Notes under the pieces: model-generated | What the model was told of the DNA's origin: nothing | Seen by the model: the letters and a program-made list of their open reading frames with translations, nothing else | Database searches by the model: none | Assembly (NCBI GenBank): GCA_934045905.1 | Contig: OW203762.1 | Location: 13,982,345-14,046,344, forward strand | Length of the DNA stretch: 64,000 nucleotides | Direction of reading: 5' to 3' | DNA from: Leuctra nigra | Taxonomy: Eukaryota; Arthropoda; Insecta; Plecoptera; Leuctridae | Position numbers and translations under genes: made by a program | Part shown: one piece after another, positions 26,013 through 37,079 of the stretch | How positions within the stretch are numbered: position 1 is the stretch's first letter | How the letters are laid out: every line of letters starts with the position of its first letter

Positions 26013-26169
26013 TAAATAGTAAATTAGTAATTTTAATCCTTATTTATTTCTAATTTTATTTCAGAGTCATGAAGGTCAACCGGCAATTTTAAAGAATCTT
26101 CTAAAAGAAATTTGCCTCAAGTTTGAATCGGAAGCTGCAAAACTGCCAGAGTGCAGGGATTTCAGTTGA
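22131..26169 (+). CDS. GILT: GILT-like thiol reductase, complete, 4 exons
   Basis: Gamma-interferon-inducible lysosomal thiol reductase family; members reduce disulfides in the endolysosome. Exons 22131-22232, 22314-22493, 22916-23236 and 26065-26169 all join in phase 0 and give 235 aa. Residues about 9-21 are strongly hydrophobic (signal peptide or anchor). The active-site strand reads VYYEALCPDS with Cys61; the second position of CxxC is Ser64, as in some invertebrate members. The family signature CQHGPVECKANKVHAC spans about 106-121, and further cysteines lie downstream (TTCM, ESCA, FQCA). FIPTILLAG matches the cis-Pro region of thioredoxin folds. The last exon supplies a short helix ending PECRDFS. 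The final intron (2.8 kb) holds a foldback and simple repeats. AATAAA follows at 26215-26220. Confidence 0.93.
24289..24632. repeat. Foldback (MITE-like) in GILT intron 3
   Basis: ACATCGCGAAA...CAGAAATTGA at the left is mirrored by TCAATTTCTGTTATTTCGCG at the right. Inner arms include GGCATATTTCATTAC and its complement GTAATGAAATATGCC. There is no ORF. Confidence 0.65.
25568..25696. repeat. Tandem duplication of a ~63-bp G-run unit
   Basis: Two adjacent copies each contain TTTGTGTGTGGGGTGG, a run of 9-13 G and GGCGCCACTTGTGAATAGCC. They lie in GILT intron 3 and differ mainly in the length of the G run. ORFs across them are artefacts. Confidence 0.85.
25981..26010. repeat. (ATT)n microsatellite
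   Basis: About ten uninterrupted ATT repeats, 55 bp before the last GILT exon. Confidence 0.9.
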
Positions 26170-26214
26170 TTCAGAAGAAGTGAAGAAAGAAGGCAATTAT
26201 TTTGATCTCTTTTT

Positions 26215-26220
26215 AATAAA
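26215..26220 (+). promoter_or_regulatory. Polyadenylation signal of GILT
   Basis: Canonical AATAAA lies about 46 bp after the stop codon in an AT-rich context. No competing signal was found closer to the stop. Confidence 0.6.
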
Positions 26221-28033
26221 ATTTACACATTTTGACGATAGGCATGTTGTTCTGTATATTGTAAATGCATTATATTATTATTATAACTAACATTCTAAAG
26301 TGGATCATTCCTATGCTATGCTCTTATGTAATAGGAGTTAACTTGAGTCATCAAACATTATAAAAGCATAATTGTGAACGAATATAAGTTTACAGTTTTC
26401 TTTCTTGCATTCCACATTAAAATGCCAAAGTATAATATAAGAAATGTTTCACTTACTTCACTTGAACCCAATCGAAGTGTATATAATCTAGGGTTCCAAT
26501 CCTTAAAACTTGTATGAAGGCAGACTGTCCAATGACTTCCAGGAAATTACTAAAACCATACCACTCCTCCTGATGTTAAATATCTTTTAACAGATATTTG
26601 CATCGAGGTTGAGTTCGAAGCTACACAACATGATAGCAATAAATATGTCATTTGAACCAATATTTAGTACCTACATGACTGCCATAATTTGTATTTAACC
26701 CTTTCGGACAACAGTTTTGATAAGTGACAACTGTGGAGAAAAACTCGAGTGTTGATTTTCGATGTATATGAACTGCACAATCTTGTTGGATGGGTCTCAA
26801 CTCGCAATACCTAATCGAAGGGCAAAAATCATACTTTAAAAAATACTATCAAAATAATTATTTGCCTGGGTCTGAAAGGGTTAAATATGTTAACTTTACT
26901 CGGCCAACACCAAGAAAGACTCTTTCGAGTCGGCTACATCGAGAGGTAAATTATTTTTATTTTATTTCATAAACCCAAAAATTGTCATGATGGCAAAGAC
27001 AATTCTGAACTGTTCAAATTGATTGAAATGGTAAACATTGTTTAACTATTTCCAGACATAGCCTTAGAAACATAACCACTTTTGTTCTATGTGACAAACT
27101 TAAATGTCTCCTTTTAACATTTTTTCACATTGAATCTAGTTTGTGCAAAAACACTGTTTGGTAGTGATCTCTCGTAGGTTGATTCAGGAAAAAGCTACAC
27201 AAACAATGTTTAAGAGGGCTTGGTAGTGAGCGTGGCCTTGACGAGGTTTTTAATCGATTTTTATCAATATCTTTTTCCAGTGTTATTGTTAACAAAATAG
27301 GGCTATGGACGTGAATTCAGAACAGTTCAATGAAAATAATTTCATAGTTTGGAATAAGTTATTTATTAGTTTTATTTTCGGGTTCTAAACACCTGTTGGA
27401 CACAATAAAACTAATAGCTTATTCCAAACTAAGAAATTATTTTCATTGAACTGTTCTGAATTCACGTCCATAGCCCTATTTTGTTAACAATTACACTGGA
27501 AAAAGATATTGATAAAAATCGATTAAAAAACTCTTCAAGGTCAAACTCACTACCCAGCCGTCTTAACATTTCATTATATTATACTGGTTCAAAAGCTAAG
27601 GCTATAATATTTAGGAAATGTTCTCACAAGAATATCTCCAGATGCAGCCGGCTCTTTACTATCAAAAGCATACCTTACTACATACATACCTACTAAGACC
27701 TGGAAGCCATAAAACCAGTGATGAATTAAAATCATGCCTACATGGAGGCAGTTCAATGAAGTTGCAGATGATTATAACTACAGTGTACTCTAACATGCAA
27801 CCATGAATTGACATGACCAATTTAATTTACAGTATTATAACTGCACACATCACAACACTGTTGACGGTTGATTACAGGGGTTGAATGTTTAGCATCGGAT
27901 ATAAATATTAATGCTTATTTTAACTAGAAACATAACATTAGCGGCAATGGGAAACACTTAAAATTGCATTTTTGATGAATGACAATAATATAATTTACCT
28001 AACGATCCATTTGCGGTGATGTCTTCTCTGCAA
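26221..28033. other. Intergenic stretch between GILT and Spf45 3' ends
   Basis: The two genes converge here. Apart from the TTAA MITE at 27214-27562 I see no gene. ORFs in the interval lack family features. Confidence 0.6.
27214..27562. mobile_element. TTAA-flanked palindromic MITE (empty copy)
   Basis: Flanked by TTAA at 27210-27213 and 27563-27566. The 349 bp forms an almost complete palindrome with terminal repeats GAGGGCTTGGTAGTGAG and the complement of GACGGCTGGGTAGTGAG. It is the sister of the 19248-20541 copy and, lacking the Helitron-like insertion, provides the empty site. Confidence 0.88.
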
Positions 28034-30003
28034 CTAGTCCATTCCCTCAAGAAGTTCTAAACTATTTAATTTCTCCCAACTATAAAATCCAGCCTTCACC
28101 TGTCGCCCGCCAAAGAAACGTCCGTTAAGATCCACCACAGCTTTAATCGCCGACTCGATTCGTTTGAACTCGACGAATATCCTCACGGCCTCCTCGTGAT
28201 GAACATTTGGTACTTCGTAGATGATGACTCGAATGACGTCTCCGTACTTGGTGTTGCACTCGTCCTTCACTTCGGGCTCTAGATCTTCGTCGACTTCGCC
28301 GGGACCTACCATGTTCCTGAGCAACACGACTTTGGCAGGACTGCGCATGATCTCTGTGATGGTCGGCTCCGGTTTGGTCGGCACGGCTTGCGATGCGGAC
28401 GTCGGGGAATCCACGGACATTACTGGCGGAGGCATGATCTCTTTCTCATGAATAATTCGACCACCTCGTTTGCTCGTCTTTTCAACTTGGAGAGCCATTG
28501 CAATTCCCTGCTCTGATTTTCCCAATCCTTGGCCTTCCTGAAATAAAAGGACATTAATTAAATAAAAAAATTAATTAGTGCTCCACATCATTTGTCTAAA
28601 AGACTCTGGGCAAACATTTAGTTTTGGCTGAAGCGCAGCATGGAGACGATATATACCTAGAGGAGAATGGACTACCAAATAATATAGGCAAGGTACCTAG
28701 TAGAAATTATTCAGTAGGCCTGTCCTACACACAGCGTACGTCTGAACTCTCACCAGACGGGGCCACTAGTCTTTTGTTCTGCTACGCCGAGAAAGACTAC
28801 ATTGCGCGCTCACCTTGCAATGTAAGTCTTTCTCCGGCTAACAGAATAAGTAACGAGCAGGGCATTCTGTTGAGAGTTCAGACATAAGTTGAACGATCTG
28901 TATTATTGAACGAAATTAAATATTTCTGGCTGCTTGAGTTACCTAAGTCAGAATTTCGATTGCTTGGAATTACGTCTTTTAAATATCTGTCCTGACGAAA
29001 CAGGTCCTAGTACTAGGACACTACAAATGTTTGTCAACAATGGTAGACACCTTACTAATTTTCTTAATATTTTTTGGAATAGGTAGTTTAAGGGCCACAT
29101 CAAATTATGGTGGGCTGTAGTTTGCCTGGGGCTGGTCTAAATGGTATGTACATATCAATTGTCTATGCCAATACATACTTTGAATCCATATTTAGCCATA
29201 ATTTTGGCTGCGACGGAAGATCCTGTCTGATAAGGGTTGACATTGATGCCACCTCCTCTGGTAGAGTCTGAAGGTTCCTGTAGAGATGGTGGTGGAGCAA
29301 TGGCCGCTCCACCTGTCCTTGCAGGAAGAGGCTTCTCGTCGTCTTCTTCATCGCTGTTGTTACGACCTGCAAATCCACTGAACCCACTCTTCCGTCGCTC
29401 GTCTCCAGTTCCACCTCCCTCGAACCTCTCACGCTGACGTTTTTCTCTGTCTTCTCTATTCTTCTTCCGCTTCTCCTCGTCCTCTTTTTCTTTCTCTCGT
29501 TCTCTGATGTCTCGTAAATCTTTTACAACCTTCTCGTAATCATTAGGCCACATGGGGTCATATTCTCCCACCATATTCCAGTCGGGATCTCTTGTAGGGG
29601 CAGCTTGAGACTGTGATGTGTATCTAACATCTTTTAAGGAATGAAAATTACCTAAACCTTTAGTAATACTCGGATCGTCCTCTTCTTTCTTCGACTTCAA
29701 ATCTATGACAGGGGCAAGTGTAGCTCCAGACTTTCGATGCGAGTGGTTTCTCGGCTACTCGGAAAACATTTGATGGTTAGATTTTGACACCATGAATGGA
29801 GGAACATGATAGTTGGGCGTTTCATATCATTAGCAGAATCACAATATATAGAGGCATAACTGCCGAAGCGCCGTTATACTTGCCTGTGACTGTACAGCTT
29901 TTTTAAGCTGCAGCTGTGACTGGAGAAGTTTTATACCAGAAGACCAGCCAGCAACTTGTTCGCTCTTCTGCTTCACAGCATCCATATCATCGTACAGCGA
30001 CAT
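28034..30003 (-). CDS. Spf45: Splicing factor 45 (Spf45/RBM17), complete, 3 exons
   Basis: Nuclear splicing factor that acts at 3' splice sites and contacts U2AF/SF1/SF3B ligands. Exons 29884-30003, 29179-29754 and 28537-28034 give 399 aa. The N-terminus MSLYDDMDAV and KLLQSQLQLKKA are family hallmarks, as are LAPVIDLK and YDPMWPNDYEKVVK in exon 2. A highly charged Arg/Glu/Lys coiled-coil-like segment follows (about 105-150), then GGAAIAPPPSL. The G-patch spans the exon 2/3 junction (AAKIMAKYGFK then EGQGLGKSEQG). The C-terminal UHM-type RRM (about 300-385) has KVVLLRNMV and the loop GRFFGGR, where vertebrates have RYF. Intron 1 has a GC donor (CAG then GCAAGT), needed to keep the frame; the nearby GT alternative breaks it. 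Upstream AT-rich sequence at 30004-30200 presumably holds the promoter. Confidence 0.96.
28740..28883. repeat. Foldback in Spf45 intron 2
   Basis: TCTGAACTCTCA at the left pairs with TGAGAGTTCAGA at the right. The inner stem GAGAAAGACTACATTGC pairs with GCAATGTAAGTCTTTCTC. There is no coding signal. Confidence 0.65.
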
Positions 30004-32250
30004 TTTAAAGTATGGGAGTAGCTAAGCTAATGAATATTACGATGAGCTAGCACAATAAGAAACTGTATTTACAATAATATTTTGTCAAAACATCACACCG
30101 CTATGACAAATTGACGAAACACGACGCCATTCTGGAAAAATAATCATGTGGTGGTGTTGGTTGACCTTGATACGGACACTACATTTGGGTGGCTGTGGAA
30201 TACATTGCAATAGCACGGACTGGTTTCGCGGGAAATTCTTGAAAATTTCTATTTGCTTAGATTTTTATTAGGAGAAACCCACAAATAATATAAAATGTAT
30301 AGCTTTAAAATTCTAGAAAAACGCTTTTTAAGGTGGTGCAAGCGCGAGCGATTTTGCCGCTTGTTTCAGGCACATTTGTGGATACGATTGGAGACGAAAT
30401 GGGTTGACGAAATGATTTTAAATTTTTATCATGATTAGATAAAAGACAAACTTAGGGTTATCACTGGGTACATTTTTATTTTTTTGCTTCGTTATTTGTA
30501 AGGTTATTTGTAATAATTAGTTTTTTGGGGCGGATAAATTAGCTATTTTCTTGTCAAAAATTGGCAATTGGCAAAAATGTGCCAATTGGGATAAACCTAA
30601 GGTTGTCTTTTATCTAATAATAATTAAAATTTGAGTTCTATTGGTTAACGGGTTTGGTCTCCACTCTCCAATCGTATCGGGAATTTCATAGATTTGCGCT
30701 GTTTTGTTGAATAACCGGCGCCTATTTTACAAGGCACGAAGCACATAAAAAAAGTGCTTCTAATATACAATCAGACTGATCATGCGAACATCCTATCAAA
30801 GTTACATCCACTTATGAAACAATTTTTCTCTCTCAATTTTCTTAAAACAGCCGAGCGCTTGCGCACATGGGCAAATTCAAACCGAAACAATCAACGAACT
30901 TTTAATTTTCCTGAAACCGAAAATAATTTTCTCCGCAAAAATGTTTTGTGTACTTAGCCATATTACCATTTGTTTAATCTTCAGTTTAGTTAAGCTCAAC
31001 TTCGGGAATGGGTGTATTATACCTTTATGTGCTTCGGTACCTACAGCTTAAAAACTGCAGTCAATGTAGCCTGAGGTTAACTTTAACTCTGTCAATAACT
31101 GTATAGCTTTATCTAATGGTAATCTAATGGTCTTTTAATGACCTACTAAACCAAGAGTTACGTTTTAACGGTCATTCCATGGATTGTCATTGGTTGTTGC
31201 CATGTCAATAGGTATAGTCCTATAATTGACTGTTTAAAAGTTAGCCTAGTATTGAAAGACAAGCTTGGTAAATAAAATGTATCAAGCTGAAAAATACTCT
31301 AGGGTTGAGGGGGGGGGGGGGGCAACCCACGTTTTACTAGTGCATGTCCATGTTGTTTAACCACTAACAAGTAATTAGCAATCCCACAATGCTCTGCTTA
31401 AACTAGTAATTAAGTTTGAACACAGTCGTTCTATAGGAATGTAATTGTTTGTAGCCATGACAATACTGTCCACAACCAATTGAAAGACAGAGTTTAGTAC
31501 TAACTTACTGTTAACAGCTAATTGAGGCTTTAGCAGAGTACATTGAAAGACCGTCCCTAAGGGTAGGAATTTAAAACAGTTACTGAGTGGTCATCATTAC
31601 CTTTAGGAATTTCATTATACTTACTTGTTAATCAACCGTTTAAACAGAGCTTTGAAAAACCGGCCCAATTAGGTAATGCGATATGAAAATCTACGAAACA
31701 AAAATTATCATGAAAAATGTACTCTTCTTTATTGTATTTTATTATTTTATAAACGTCACTGTGAATAAAAATTCACAGCAAAGTACAGAACAAGAATAAT
31801 GATCATGAATGATACATTGCAACGTTCTTAAACATGTCACAAATGCTATAAATTATGAAAGATGTTCTCCGTCTTCGAAAATAATTACTTCGTCCCACCC
31901 ACTTCATTTCAACTAGATCCACTCTACATCATTTCCACTCTACCATTGACCCAGGCTCCAACACAATACGTACCAAGAATAAAAAAAATAACAACATATT
32001 AAGAAATATCACTGTCTTATCTTAAGTTGCGCCAAATATCAGTTAATTGTTTGTGTACATGGCCATATGACGTGTTATCCCCCCCCCCTCCCAACACACA
32101 CTTACAAACGAGCACTACATAACTATGGCAATAATCTTCACATCGATGCGTCAATCACTGACATATTAGAAAAAACCTCACTCGCACATTTATTTGCTTG
32201 AGTATAATCATAGTATAATACAAAGTTCATCTAAGAATAGAATTGTCTGA
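30004..32250. other. Intergenic stretch between Spf45 and the receptor gene
   Basis: Contains a foldback (30381-30678) and a G13 run at about 31309-31322. No exon was recognised. It should include the Spf45 promoter and the 3' UTR of the minus-strand receptor. Confidence 0.6.
30381..30678. repeat. Foldback element upstream of Spf45
   Basis: GATACGATTGGAGA at the left is mirrored by TCTCCAATCGTATC at the right. Inner arms share TTAGATAAAAGACAA and TTGTCTTTTATCTAA. It is about 300 bp with no ORF. Confidence 0.65.
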
Positions 32251-33285
32251 TTAGTTCGGCCGATTTCTTCTTGGTCCTGTCCAGCAGCAGAAGCAAATCG
32301 TCCTGACCCTCCTACTGGCCAGAAAGCAGAGCACAGGCCTCACCGCCGACCCCACGTAGTGCATCATCGAGAACACGAGACTCGCCGTCGGCGACGTCGC
32401 GACGACAGCGAGCGGCGGCGCCCTGAACGCCTCCCCTCCTAGGACGAGCTGCAGGACGGCGAACACAGATCTGTGCAGCGACAACACCGCGTAGGACACC
32501 GTCAACGCCAGTGAGATCTTGAACAGGTGTTGTTGCGTCGCCCTCGCCTCGTCGCACAGCCTCGCCGTCGTCACCAGCGCCGCGGCGCCGAGCACAGTCG
32601 CCGGGACGCCGACGCGGAACACGGCGAGAGCATATTGCAAGCCGCGCAGGCTCTCGTTCTGCTGGTCAAGGAGGGTGCAGAGCGGGTGTTGGGGCCGCGG
32701 ATACACGACGCCGGCGAAACAGAACACAGGGACGCTGAGAGACGTCGCCGTCAACCACACCAGTCCGAGGGGAACGCGGGCGTCGGCGGCGTCGGGCGGC
32801 GTCTTCACCGTGGCCGCATGCAGCGCGAGGGCGACGAGGAGGTAGACGACGGCGACGCCGAGCAGCGTGTCGAGGCCGACGAACAGCGGACAGTACGCCG
32901 CCGCTATCAGCCATGTGGACGCCGCCGTGCGCAGCGCGTGGAGCTCGCAGGGCGCCAGCAGCGCGAGGGAGGCGATGTCGGTCGCGGCGAGATGCAACAG
33001 CAACAACATCAGCTCGTTGGAGGCTGGGTCCTTGCTCCAGCGAGCTCGACAACGCATGATCGTGATGATGAGGGCGAGGTTGACGAGGACGCCGCCCCCG
33101 ACGACGAGCCAGAGGTACGCGGTGAAGACGGACGACGGGAGGAGGTCGGCGTCAGCGGACAGACCGTCGACGAGATGCACGTCGCTGCTGTTCCACATGT
33201 TGCTCGCGGCAGAGACGGACGACGGGAGGAGGTCGGCGTCAGCGGGCAGACCGTCGACGAGCTGCACGTCGCTGCTGTTCCACAT
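32251..33285 (-). CDS. Divergent rhodopsin-like seven-TM receptor, intronless as seen
   Basis: An uninterrupted 344-aa frame (first in-frame ATG at 33285; an upstream exon is possible because CTCCCATCAG resembles an acceptor). An extracellular N-terminus with N-glycosylation sites (NSS) is followed by seven hydrophobic segments. TM1 has VLVNLAL (Asn1.50 position) and TM2 has LAATDIA. TM3 follows an AAAYC cysteine. TM4 has LVWLTATSLSVPV and TM5 a central Pro. TM7 is SAVRPVLCF, a degenerate NPxxY, followed by a CFCCW tail cluster. The DRY motif after TM3 is absent. Codon use is very GC-rich compared with the flanks. I read this as an orphan class-A-like GPCR; ligand unknown. The first 58 residues are largely a 29-residue tandem duplication. 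Opposite-strand ORFs here are shadows. Confidence 0.75.
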   Translation of the reverse strand: MWNSSDVQLVDGLPADADLLPSSVSAASNMWNSSDVHLVDGLSADADLLPSSVFTAYLWLVVGGGVLVNLALIITIMRCRARWSKDPASNELMLLLLHLAATDIASLALLAPCELHALRTAASTWLIAAAYCPLFVGLDTLLGVAVVYLLVALALHAATVKTPPDAADARVPLGLVWLTATSLSVPVFCFAGVVYPRPQHPLCTLLDQQNESLRGLQYALAVFRVGVPATVLGAAALVTTARLCDEARATQQHLFKISLALTVSYAVLSLHRSVFAVLQLVLGGEAFRAPPLAVVATSPTASLVFSMMHYVGSAVRPVLCFLASRRVRTICFCCWTGPRRNRPN

Positions 33286-33300
33286 GTTGCTCGCGGCAGA
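33127..33300 (-). repeat. 87-bp tandem duplication in the receptor N-terminus
   Basis: Two adjacent 87-bp copies (33127-33213 and 33214-33300) differ by only a few bases and keep the reading frame. Each encodes a 29-residue unit with SNMWNSSDV and ADADLLPSSV, so the number of extracellular glycosylation sites is doubled. Confidence 0.9.
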
Positions 33301-33510
33301 GACGGGCAAGCACTGGCTCCAACATGCCAGCCTGATGGGAGATGGAGATCACGAATTCGGGTGGAAAAAAACGACCTTTCGTAACTCCAAATGACTCAAC
33401 TTGAAAGCCCTCTTTGTTCGTCTTGTAAAATCGCAAAAACCGCAGCTATGACCACATTGAATTACTTCGCAATTTTTTTTACAATTATGTATATTTCACT
33501 TGTTATCTCG

Positions 33511-33580
33511 GAGCTAATTGGTTCAATTGCTAAGTGACCGGACCGACATCCGAGAGGTCCTGAGTTCGAGGTCGAGTTTA
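33511..33580 (+). repeat. tRNA-like relic or SINE head
   Basis: GAGCTAATTGGTTCAATTGC resembles a D-arm/A-box. GAGTTCGAGGTC, about 32 bp further, resembles a B-box. There is no closing acceptor stem and the stems are weak, so it is not called a tRNA gene. Confidence 0.4.
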
Positions 33581-34495
33581 TGGCTATCAGGATTGTGGAT
33601 AGCAATGATTCTCAAGCTTTCAGTTCATCTACTCCCAATTCGTTGGCAATTCATAATCAGTCTTTTCCTTCGCACAATGATTCGATCGAAACAATATTTT
33701 AAAATATATTTCCTTTAACGTCGCACTGTTCTGCAACAAGACTAATGGCAGATGAATGATTATGATGGTGGTGACAAACGAATATACGGGAAGTATGGAA
33801 GGTGGGAAGGAGGCGGGCGTGGCCCATTAATATAAACATTTGCATCTCGCCTCAAATCTTTAGATGGTTTGTAATTTTAATTAAATGCATTTTTTTCTTT
33901 ACAAAAAATAAAATACTATTTATATTATAAGCAGTCAACACTAAAATACTAACCAATAAAAGTACCTTACCATAGAGAAGACCTATACACTTCGCTACCT
34001 ATGAGTTATATCACGTCCTTGGTAATAATCTGACACGAAAGTATTGGTAGATGAGATGTGTTGAGTTTGAGCTGCTCCGCAAGTGTAACGAATGATTGCT
34101 TGGGATGGGTTGCCATGTGATCCAGGCCTCCTGCCACGATCTCTGAACAGCCTCCTCTGTTCCCTCTTCACCCACACAGCTGTCGCGTTCGCAGCAAAAA
34201 CTACATCAAGCAATTCCAACTGTGAGGAGCTGAGATTTATCTCCAGAGTGAAACAGAATCCAGAAGACCGGGTTGATATGATGGTAACGTTTGATGTACA
34301 TCAACGTTTGATGAAGAGAATATTTCACTAGCTTTAGTATTAGTTTGTTACTCAATTACCTACTGTAATGTCACCATTGTAATCATACATGTACCGAATA
34401 GCTAAAATTGCCAAATCAATCAATACCTACCAAAGATTAATGATACCATATTACATACAACTAACACAAATGTTTGCTTCTTACCATAAATATAA
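33581..34495. other. Intergenic stretch with no recognised gene
   Basis: AT-rich. ORFs at 33995-34331 on both strands have no recognisable domain and probably reflect chance. Confidence 0.5.
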
Positions 34496-34549
34496 TTGAG
34501 CGAGCGTAGCGAGCGTCACCACGGTACTCTTATGGCACTTTCTCTGTGT

Positions 34550-34585
<36 letters not shown>

Positions 34586-34990
34586 TGGTCACAGCCCAGG
34601 TCAAACCGCTCAAGCAATCGATCTGAAATTTTGTACACATACTAACGTAATCTATGCGGTCCCTGGGATCGTTTTTGAACGGGCTCCCGTGATTGGTTCA
34701 AATTTTAAAAAAAATATCTTTTGATTGGTTGCTTCGATCAATTTGAAATTTAGCAAGAATTTAAAAAGAAGATATAAATAGAAAGATAGAAGATATAAGA
34801 AGATTATAAAGATACGTACAACTCTTAATACTCTCCGTCGATATGATGAGGTAGTCATTTTATTCTGCCATTCTGTTCTGGTGTTCTGTCATTTTGTTAT
34901 TATTTGACGTCTTGCAGTAACAGTTATGAAGTTTTTGTAAGTAATTGTACAAATTTAGTTTTCTAATGGCCTTGAACTGCCATTTGACAG

Positions 34991-35168
34991 AGACGTCGCC
35001 CTGCGTCTGCGCCCCAACTTGCGCCTGATCGCCCCCAACCTGCGCGTCATCCGGCGCCGCGGCGACATGGAGGCGTCGGAGATGGTCGACGACGTGCCGC
35101 AGTGCCACTACCTCCATCGCGGTGACGACGCAGTCGCCGCGCTCAGCCGCTGCCACGAGAACAATCTG
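34991..35168 (+). pseudogene. Duplicated ADAMTS exon 3, orphaned upstream of exon 1
   Basis: A 178-bp copy of the prodomain exon at 40788-40965, at an offset of exactly 5797 bp. The acceptor TTGACAG, donor GTGAGC and frame are all intact (encodes DVALRLRPN and CHYLHRGDD). It precedes the gene's start exon and is not expected in the main transcript. It would be used only from an upstream promoter. Confidence 0.85.
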
Positions 35169-35455
35169 GTGAGCTCACAGCTGTGATTTCAGATATTCTC
35201 CTCGAGGAAGTACATGGCGTAACTTCGATGATATTTTTATAATCCACACAAGTCTAGGTATATTAGACGTAATAATATTTCTTCACACAATATCCACAAG
35301 ATTTTAATGAGTCATCATAGTACTCTTATGGCACTTTCTCTGTATGTTCATTTGAGTGAGTGTTTGTTTTTATTTTTGTTCTTGTAGGCAGTGCTCACCG
35401 TTCACCGTTCACCAGCGTTCAAGATCCTATGATCACATTGGGTTCTTGTCCCTGG

Positions 35456-36442
35456 TTGAGCGAGCGTAGCGAGCGTCACCACGGTACTCTTATATGGCAC
35501 TTTCTCTGTGTGTGTTTTTTTTTGTGGTCACAGCCCAGGTCAAACCGCTCACGCAATCGATCTGAAATTTTGTACACATACTAAAGTAATCTATGAGATC
35601 CCTGGGATCGTTTTTGAACGGGCTCCCGTGATTGGTTCAAATTTTAAAAAAATTATCTTTTGATTGGTTGCTTCGATCAATTTGAAATTTAGCAAAAACA
35701 TTGCAACCAACATTGTACCCAATCATAAAAAGTTTCAGCCAAATCCTCTTATTGGTTAAAATTTAAAACCATTTTTCATGTGATTTTTGACATTTAAACT
35801 AGAACAGATTGACCGATCAACTTAAAACTTCGCGTGGTCATTGGTACCAACATTTTAGGTATTTTTGCCAATTTTCAGTCTAATCTGTCGTTATTTTCAA
35901 AAGTTTTGTCATTTTAAGGTCATTTTATTCCATAATCTTGAAAAATGTATACTAAATTGTCATCCCTGCCTTCTTTAAGCTTCTGTTCCAAGGCAAGGCC
36001 TGTAGAGCAGCCAAGCTATCCACAATGTACAGTAAAATGAAAGCATTTTTGAGCTAGCGCATAAAATCGGATGCAGTACGAAGGACAAATCCTCTAATTG
36101 GTTTAAGTTTAAATAATATCTTCTGATTGGTCGACAATCAAAATGTTCACATAAAGTTCAAATTATGCATGGTGATCAAGACCAACTAATATTAAATTTT
36201 ACATATTGTAAGCCCAATCAGTCAAGTATTAATTGTAATTTTACGAATTTAGTATGGGATGTCACAAGAGATTTCTGGAGAAAGTATGTAGGTAAAACTT
36301 CACGACACAATGGATCTGTTATTCATCCAGAATTGAAAATTTGCAGAGAAAATCGTCTTGTGCAGTGTCGTGTATCGTTACTATGGGGATGTTGCATGTT
36401 CTGTGCTCGCTCATCAACGCGTTACACTGAGCGTTTTCCTAG
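35456..36442 (+). mobile_element. Helitron-like copy inside the composite element
   Basis: A full-length 987-bp copy with the standard 5' start and CCTAG end. It is the counterpart of 41253-42795 but lacks that copy's 540-bp TTAA-flanked insertion. The donor therefore acquired the TTAA element after the duplication, or the composite derives from an allele without it. Confidence 0.75.
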
Positions 36443-37079
36443 TTAATATTCTTGATTGACGTTCCACTTTTACTCCAAAAGAAAACACGGGAGACATGAA
36501 ATCGCCTCGGAATATTGGACTTAAAAAACCGCAAGATGAATTGCGAACTATTGAAAATAGTATCATATTAAAGAGAACACTTTTGAGAATGTATAATCTG
36601 GGAACGGTGCACTGCAAATATGAATTATTTTGGCATAGTACAAGTGGAACTTTAATTTAGAACAAACAATTGGATCATACAACGGTATAAGGTATAAATT
36701 AATTTTATGCTGCGTAGTATTATTTCATGAGTAAATTTTGTATGAAATCTACAGCGAATTCTAAGCACCACGGCTGAAATAAGCACTAGGACTTTCACAT
36801 TTCATCAATTCGAACAAATAAGCGATACCTACGTGATGGAGCCACTTCTGGCAGGAAACTTTTTAGATGCACTTTTTTATTTTGATGTTCGTGTTTAGGG
36901 CAGTGAAAAAAGATAAACAAAATGAAATTTAGATTTAGTTACAAGTTTACTTTTTCAGCCATAATAAACAACTAAAGCAAATTTTATATAATTTATTTAC
37001 ATAAATAAACCCTTTACATCCTCCATTATGGATAGTACCAAAGAATCCACCAGAGGTCAGTCGTGTTCCTTATTTTCTC

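Larger units (their letters stand above)
34496..36442 (+). mobile_element. Composite Helitron-like element carrying an ADAMTS exon
   Basis: The 5' terminus TTGAGCGAGCGTAGCGAGCG starts at 34496. About 260 bp of the Helitron family follow, including a T-run of about 35. At about 34755-34760 the sequence switches to host DNA virtually identical to 40557-41252, including ADAMTS exon 3. From 35456 it continues into a complete Helitron copy that ends at the AACGC/GCGTT hairpin and CCTAG (36442). Homology with the donor region stops exactly at CTAG. The flanks AA and TT match the target of the 19.3-kb copy. This fits host-exon capture by a Helitron; template-switch duplication is the alternative. 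Confidence 0.7.

Noticed and set aside
32527..33394. Long plus-strand ORFs rich in Arg/Glu
   Set aside because: They are antisense shadows of the GC-rich receptor gene, which has a coherent seven-TM pattern.
34860..35156. 98-aa minus-strand ORF, repeated identically at 40657-40953
   Set aside because: Antisense of ADAMTS exon 3 in both copies. It is duplicated because the exon is.
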